A DNA stretch of 6,295 nt from contig JAKPSO010000029.1 in NCBI GenBank assembly GCA_029571495.1, positions 1-6,295 of the forward strand, written 5' to 3'. Positions within the stretch are counted from its first letter, which is position 1. Each line of letters starts with the position of its first letter. A model generated the notes under the pieces. That model worked only from the letters and a program-made list of their open reading frames with translations. It did no database searches and was not told the DNA's origin. Both the position numbers and the translations under genes were made by a program. The stretch is from Pseudomonadota bacterium. Lineage in GTDB: Bacteria > Pseudomonadota > Gammaproteobacteria > Burkholderiales > Casimicrobiaceae. This document shows positions 3,405 to 6,295 of this stretch, in pieces.

Positions 3405-6295
3405 GCGGGCGGTGTTTCACCGTTTTGCCCAACGCAGACGCTGACAGTGGCCAGTGGCGGGGCGGTTACATCGGCCAACCTCGCAACCTGCGACGGCCCG
3501 TTCAATATCGGGATGGGGGCCATAACAACGAACCCGTTCTCGACAGCGAACGGGACGGTCACAATAGGCCCGCAAAGTGGCCCCGGTGATCAGACAGTCA
3601 CGTATGTCCACAACGGTAATGCCGCAATTTCCGATACTTTTCAGCTCTTGGACGAAAACGATGACCTGTTGACGTTCAACGTCACCATCACGCCCGCGTC
3701 GTCATCCATCGTTGTCACTCCGGTCTCGTTACCCGCGCTAACTGCCGGCACACTATTCAGTCAAACGCTTACTTCCACCGGCGGAACGGGCCCCTACACC
3801 TACACGTTGTCCGGAGGCACGCTGCCGGTCGGCGTGACTTTATCGTCCGGCGGAGTGTTATCCGGTACTCCCACACAGCGGGGCGCCTACTCGTTTAGCG
3901 TTAAATCGCAGGACAGCCTCGGCGCGTCCGCCGTCAAGGGCTACACGGGCACCGTGCTAAACCCTTCCCTGAGCATCACGCCGGCGGCCGCCACGGCAAT
4001 TCAGTCTGTACCGTTTTCGCAAACGCTAACGGCGGCGGGCGGCGTTGCCCCGCACACCTATCTGCTTGAACCGCCAACCTCTTTCCCGCTCGGTATCAAT
4101 ATTTCCAGCGCGGGCGTCGTCAGCGGCACGACCAGTGCCGCGGCGGGAAACTACACCGTGACGCTTCGCGTGACCGACTCCAGCTCCGGGCCGGGAAGCT
4201 ATTTTGAACTGGAGACCTTCACGGTCACGGTGAGTCCACCGCCGTCTGTGAGTATCGCGGTTTCACCCGCATCGGTCGCTGAGGACGGTGTTACCAACCT
4301 CATATTTACAGTGACGCGTAGCTTAAATCTCACGTCACCCACAACAGTCAACATCACTACTGGGGGCACCGCCACCTCAGGCGTGGACTATACCGGTGGC
4401 GTTGCGACGGTCGTAATTCCGGCTGGCGCGACGACCGCGACGATCACGATCGATCCAACGCCAGACACTGTTGTTGAGGCAGACGAAACAGTAACACTGG
4501 TGGTAGCAGCTGGCACCGGATACACCGTAGGTGTGCCTTCCTTGGCGACAGGCACGATTCTGAACGATGATGTTCCGACGGCGACGATTACCGTGTCACC
4601 CGCCTCGGTGACTGAAGACGGAGGGGCAAATCTGGTGTACACCGTGACGCTCAATCAGGCGTCGTTGTCTCCCATCAGCATCAACTATTCGGTTACCGGC
4701 ACGGCCACCAACGGCACTGACTACACCACTTCTGCGAGTCCTTTGGTGATTCCGGCGGGCAGTACGACGGCGACGATCGCTGTTCATCCCATCGCAGACA
4801 CCACGATCGAGCCTGACGAGACGGTGATCATCACGTTGACGGCGGGATCGGGGTACACCGTGGGTGTGCCAAGTTCGGCGACCGGCACTATTTTGAACGA
4901 CGAATTGCCGAACCTGACCATCAGTGACGCGACGGTCACGGAAGGGAATGCCGGAACGACTAACGCAACGTTTACGGTGAGCCTGAGTACGCCGGCAGGG
5001 CCAGGCGGCGTGACGTTCGACATCGCGACAGTAGACGGTTCAGCGACGGCTGGCAGCGATTACGTTACGCACACTCTGACAGGACAAATCATCCCGGCGG
5101 GTAGTTCGACCTACACGTTCACCGTTCTGGTGAATGGCGATACGCTGAACGAACCGAACGAGACGTTCTTCGTCAACGTCACCAATGTCGTGAATGCTGT
5201 TGTCGTAGACGGCCAAGGCGTCGGGACGATCGTCAATGATGACGCGCTGCCATCGCTCTCGATCAGTGATGTCACCGTCACCGAAGGTAATAGCGGCACG
5301 ACAAATGCGGTGTTCACCGTGTCTCTCAGCGCCGCTAGTGGCCAAACTGTCTCAGTTAACTACGCCACGGCCGATGGCACCGCCACTGCACCGAGCGATT
5401 ACACGTCAACTTCGGGATCGTTGACCTTTACGCCGGGGCAAACCACCCGAACGATCACGGTTCCTGTCGTTGGCGACTTGGTGAACGAAGCCAATGAGAC
5501 GTTCTTCGTGAACCTCAGCGGTGCAACCAATGCAACGATTGCCGACGCCCAAGGCATTGGCACGATCAACAACGATGACACTCCGCCCACAATTTCGATA
5601 GGCAACGTCGCCGTCACTGAAGGCAATGCCGGCACAACGTCTGCCATCTTCACGGTTTCGCTCAGCAGCCCCAGCGCGCAGACAGTGACCGTGAATTACG
5701 CGACGGCTGACGGCACCGCTGTCGCTGGAAGCGATTACGTGGCAGCTTCCGGTACCGTGACCTTCAACCCCGGCATCACGACGCAGACGGTAACCGTGCT
5801 CGTTAACGGCGACACGACGTTTGAGGCCAATGAGACGTTTACCGTGAACCTCAGTGGTCCGACGAACGCCACCATCGCTAGCGGAACGGCCACTGGCACG
5901 ATTACGAATGACGACGTTGCGCCAGTGCTCTCGATCAACAATGCATCCGTGACCGAGGGCAATTCTGGAACGACTACAGCGACATTCACGGTGACCTTGA
6001 GTGCCGCGAGCGGACAGACTACCACCGTCAATTACGCCACCGCGAATGGCACCGCGACGGCAGGCGTCGACTATGTCGCGGCGTCGGGGACATTGACTTT
6101 TGCGCCAGGACAGACCACGCAGTCGATTGCTGTGACTGTTAACGGCGATACGCTCTCAGAAGCGAACGAGACGTTTACGGTGACGCTCAGTGCGCCAACC
6201 AATGCAACCATCGGTGTTGGCACAGGCACCGGTACGATCAATGACGATGATCCTCTGCCAACGCTCACGATCAACGACGTGACCGTCGCCGAGGG
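3327..6295 (+). CDS. Secreted modular He_PIG / Calx-beta repeat surface protein (3' truncated by window end)
   Basis: The frame from GTG 3327 is open to the end of the window: 989 complete codons and no stop. Residues 1-26 form a Sec signal peptide. Residues 27-123 are a Thr/Gly/Asn-rich beta-like region with Cys34 and Cys55, which could form a disulfide. Two He_PIG (putative Ig) domains follow, at about 128-211 and 214-302, each with Y-YxL then LPxG--ls--GV-SGT. Six complete Calx-beta domains run from 308 to 978, and a seventh begins at 979. Calx-beta marks repeat in each: VTEG/AEDG, SDY or VDY, NETF or DET, and a closing NDD. In this family those acidic residues bind calcium. Proteins of this design are usually exported to the surface or matrix and act in adhesion or biofilm, but no enzymatic, anchor or secretion-signal domain is visible because the C-terminus is missing. 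The start is supported by the signal peptide, the GGGGG just upstream and the promoter at 3260-3287. An in-frame GTG at 3267 would bury the signal peptide. The specific function is unknown. Confidence 0.93.
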   Translation, partial: MNSIAFRNIRFFLTLLVAWAVMPAFAAGGVSPFCPTQTLTVASGGAVTSANLATCDGPFNIGMGAITTNPFSTANGTVTIGPQSGPGDQTVTYVHNGNAAISDTFQLLDENDDLLTFNVTITPASSSIVVTPVSLPALTAGTLFSQTLTSTGGTGPYTYTLSGGTLPVGVTLSSGGVLSGTPTQRGAYSFSVKSQDSLGASAVKGYTGTVLNPSLSITPAAATAIQSVPFSQTLTAAGGVAPHTYLLEPPTSFPLGINISSAGVVSGTTSAAAGNYTVTLRVTDSSSGPGSYFELETFTVTVSPPPSVSIAVSPASVAEDGVTNLIFTVTRSLNLTSPTTVNITTGGTATSGVDYTGGVATVVIPAGATTATITIDPTPDTVVEADETVTLVVAAGTGYTVGVPSLATGTILNDDVPTATITVSPASVTEDGGANLVYTVTLNQASLSPISINYSVTGTATNGTDYTTSASPLVIPAGSTTATIAVHPIADTTIEPDETVIITLTAGSGYTVGVPSSATGTILNDELPNLTISDATVTEGNAGTTNATFTVSLSTPAGPGGVTFDIATVDGSATAGSDYVTHTLTGQIIPAGSSTYTFTVLVNGDTLNEPNETFFVNVTNVVNAVVVDGQGVGTIVNDDALPSLSISDVTVTEGNSGTTNAVFTVSLSAASGQTVSVNYATADGTATAPSDYTSTSGSLTFTPGQTTRTITVPVVGDLVNEANETFFVNLSGATNATIADAQGIGTINNDDTPPTISIGNVAVTEGNAGTTSAIFTVSLSSPSAQTVTVNYATADGTAVAGSDYVAASGTVTFNPGITTQTVTVLVNGDTTFEANETFTVNLSGPTNATIASGTATGTITNDDVAPVLSINNASVTEGNSGTTTATFTVTLSAASGQTTTVNYATANGTATAGVDYVAASGTLTFAPGQTTQSIAVTVNGDTLSEANETFTVTLSAPTNATIGVGTGTGTINDDDPLPTLTINDVTVAE
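3708..4232 (+). repeat. Two tandem He_PIG Ig-like domain repeats (within the CDS)
   Basis: Copy 1 is residues 128-211 (3708-3959) and copy 2 is residues 214-302 (3966-4232). Both follow the pattern of an opening strand ending in tP, then FSQTLTAxGG, PYTY or PHTY, LPxG or FPLG, a short strand, GVxSGT, a GxY turn and a closing VT-D or VK-QD strand. Copy 1 has GTGPYTYTLSGGTLPVG and GVLSGTP; copy 2 has GVAPHTYLLEPP and GVVSGTT. They are beta-sandwich spacer domains common in bacterial exoproteins. The copies differ greatly at codon level, so they are not a recent duplication. Confidence 0.8.
4248..6295 (+). repeat. Calx-beta domain array, six full copies plus a partial seventh (within the CDS)
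   Basis: Copies by nucleotide position: 4248-4577 (110 residues), 4578-4910 (111), 4911-5252 (114), 5253-5588 (112), 5589-5924 (112), 5925-6260 (112), then 6261-6295 partial. Each starts with a hydrophobic strand plus VTEG or EDG and ends in GTI-NDD or NDE. Copies 1 and 2 share an SPASV(T/A)EDG opening and GYTVGVPS near the end. Copies 3-6 share VTEGN(A/S)GTT and an NE-NETF motif (EANETF or EPNETF), and copies 4-6 also share NYATA(D/N)GTA. Calx-beta modules in the sodium/calcium exchanger and in bacterial surface proteins bind calcium through the acidic residues at the domain edge. Here these include the closing NDDD at 972-975 and D915 of copy 6. The nucleotide copies differ widely at synonymous sites, so the array is old rather than newly expanded. 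Confidence 0.93.

Noticed and set aside
3128..3562. Minus-strand 144-residue frame spanning the intergenic region and the start of the repeat gene
   Set aside because: It covers the promoter and the signal peptide on the other strand, and no family resemblance was seen.
3260..3589. + strand frame starting at TTG 3260 (109 residues)
   Set aside because: It starts inside the -35 hexamer, uses a different frame from the repeat protein, is Arg-rich without motifs and overlaps the signal peptide region.
4388..6274. A series of minus-strand open frames opposite the Calx-beta array (for example 4388-4654, 4784-5023, 5399-5653, 5735-6031, 6071-6274) with similar Val/Ser/Thr-rich proteins
   Set aside because: They resemble one another only because they are the complement of the repeated Calx-beta units. 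The + frame through them is uninterrupted, has a signal peptide and shows clear domain motifs.
4248..6295. Regular spacing of similar segments as a possible CRISPR or satellite array
   Set aside because: The period is about 336 bases, the units are coding, and identity is at protein rather than DNA level.

Overview
The window looks like a chromosomal stretch from a moderately GC-rich proteobacterium, most likely a betaproteobacterium. The basis is gene content: a ModC-type TOBE tail, a HypT-like LysR regulator, a 2,4'-dihydroxyacetophenone dioxygenase (DAD)-family cupin, a CrcB/FluC channel and a QorA-type quinone reductase. The genus cannot be read from the sequence. All supported genes lie on the + strand. 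No tRNA, rRNA, insertion sequence or CRISPR array was seen.

Layout: positions 1-150 hold the last 49 codons of a molybdate ABC transporter ATPase (modC-like). After a 152-base gap with no gene comes a compact co-oriented block: LysR regulator (303-1202), DAD-family cupin (1208-1675, 5-base gap) and crcB/fluC (1688-2077, 12-base gap). A qorA-like NADPH:quinone oxidoreductase (2141-3115) follows after 63 bases, with its own clear Shine-Dalgarno site. The first three are probably co-transcribed and qorA may be. A regulator next to a metal-dependent ring- or ketone-cleaving cupin and a quinone reductase suggests control of an oxidative or aromatic-compound response, but this is inference.

A 211-base intergenic region (3116-3326) carries two hairpins, short direct repeats, a convincing sigma-70 promoter (TTGAGA, 16 bases, TATACT) and a palindrome at the predicted transcription start. 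It leads into the largest gene of the window. That reading frame starts at GTG 3327 and stays open to the last base (989 complete codons, no stop). It encodes a secreted modular protein: signal peptide, a Cys-containing N-terminal beta-rich region, two He_PIG-type Ig-like domains, six complete Calx-beta domains and the start of a seventh. The C-terminus lies beyond the window. It is probably a calcium-stabilised surface or matrix protein.

The points most worth a second look are this truncated repeat protein with its promoter/palindrome, and the HypT-like regulator, which appears to lack two of the three methionines used for hypochlorite sensing in E. coli HypT. Nothing here amounts to a clearly new biological system.
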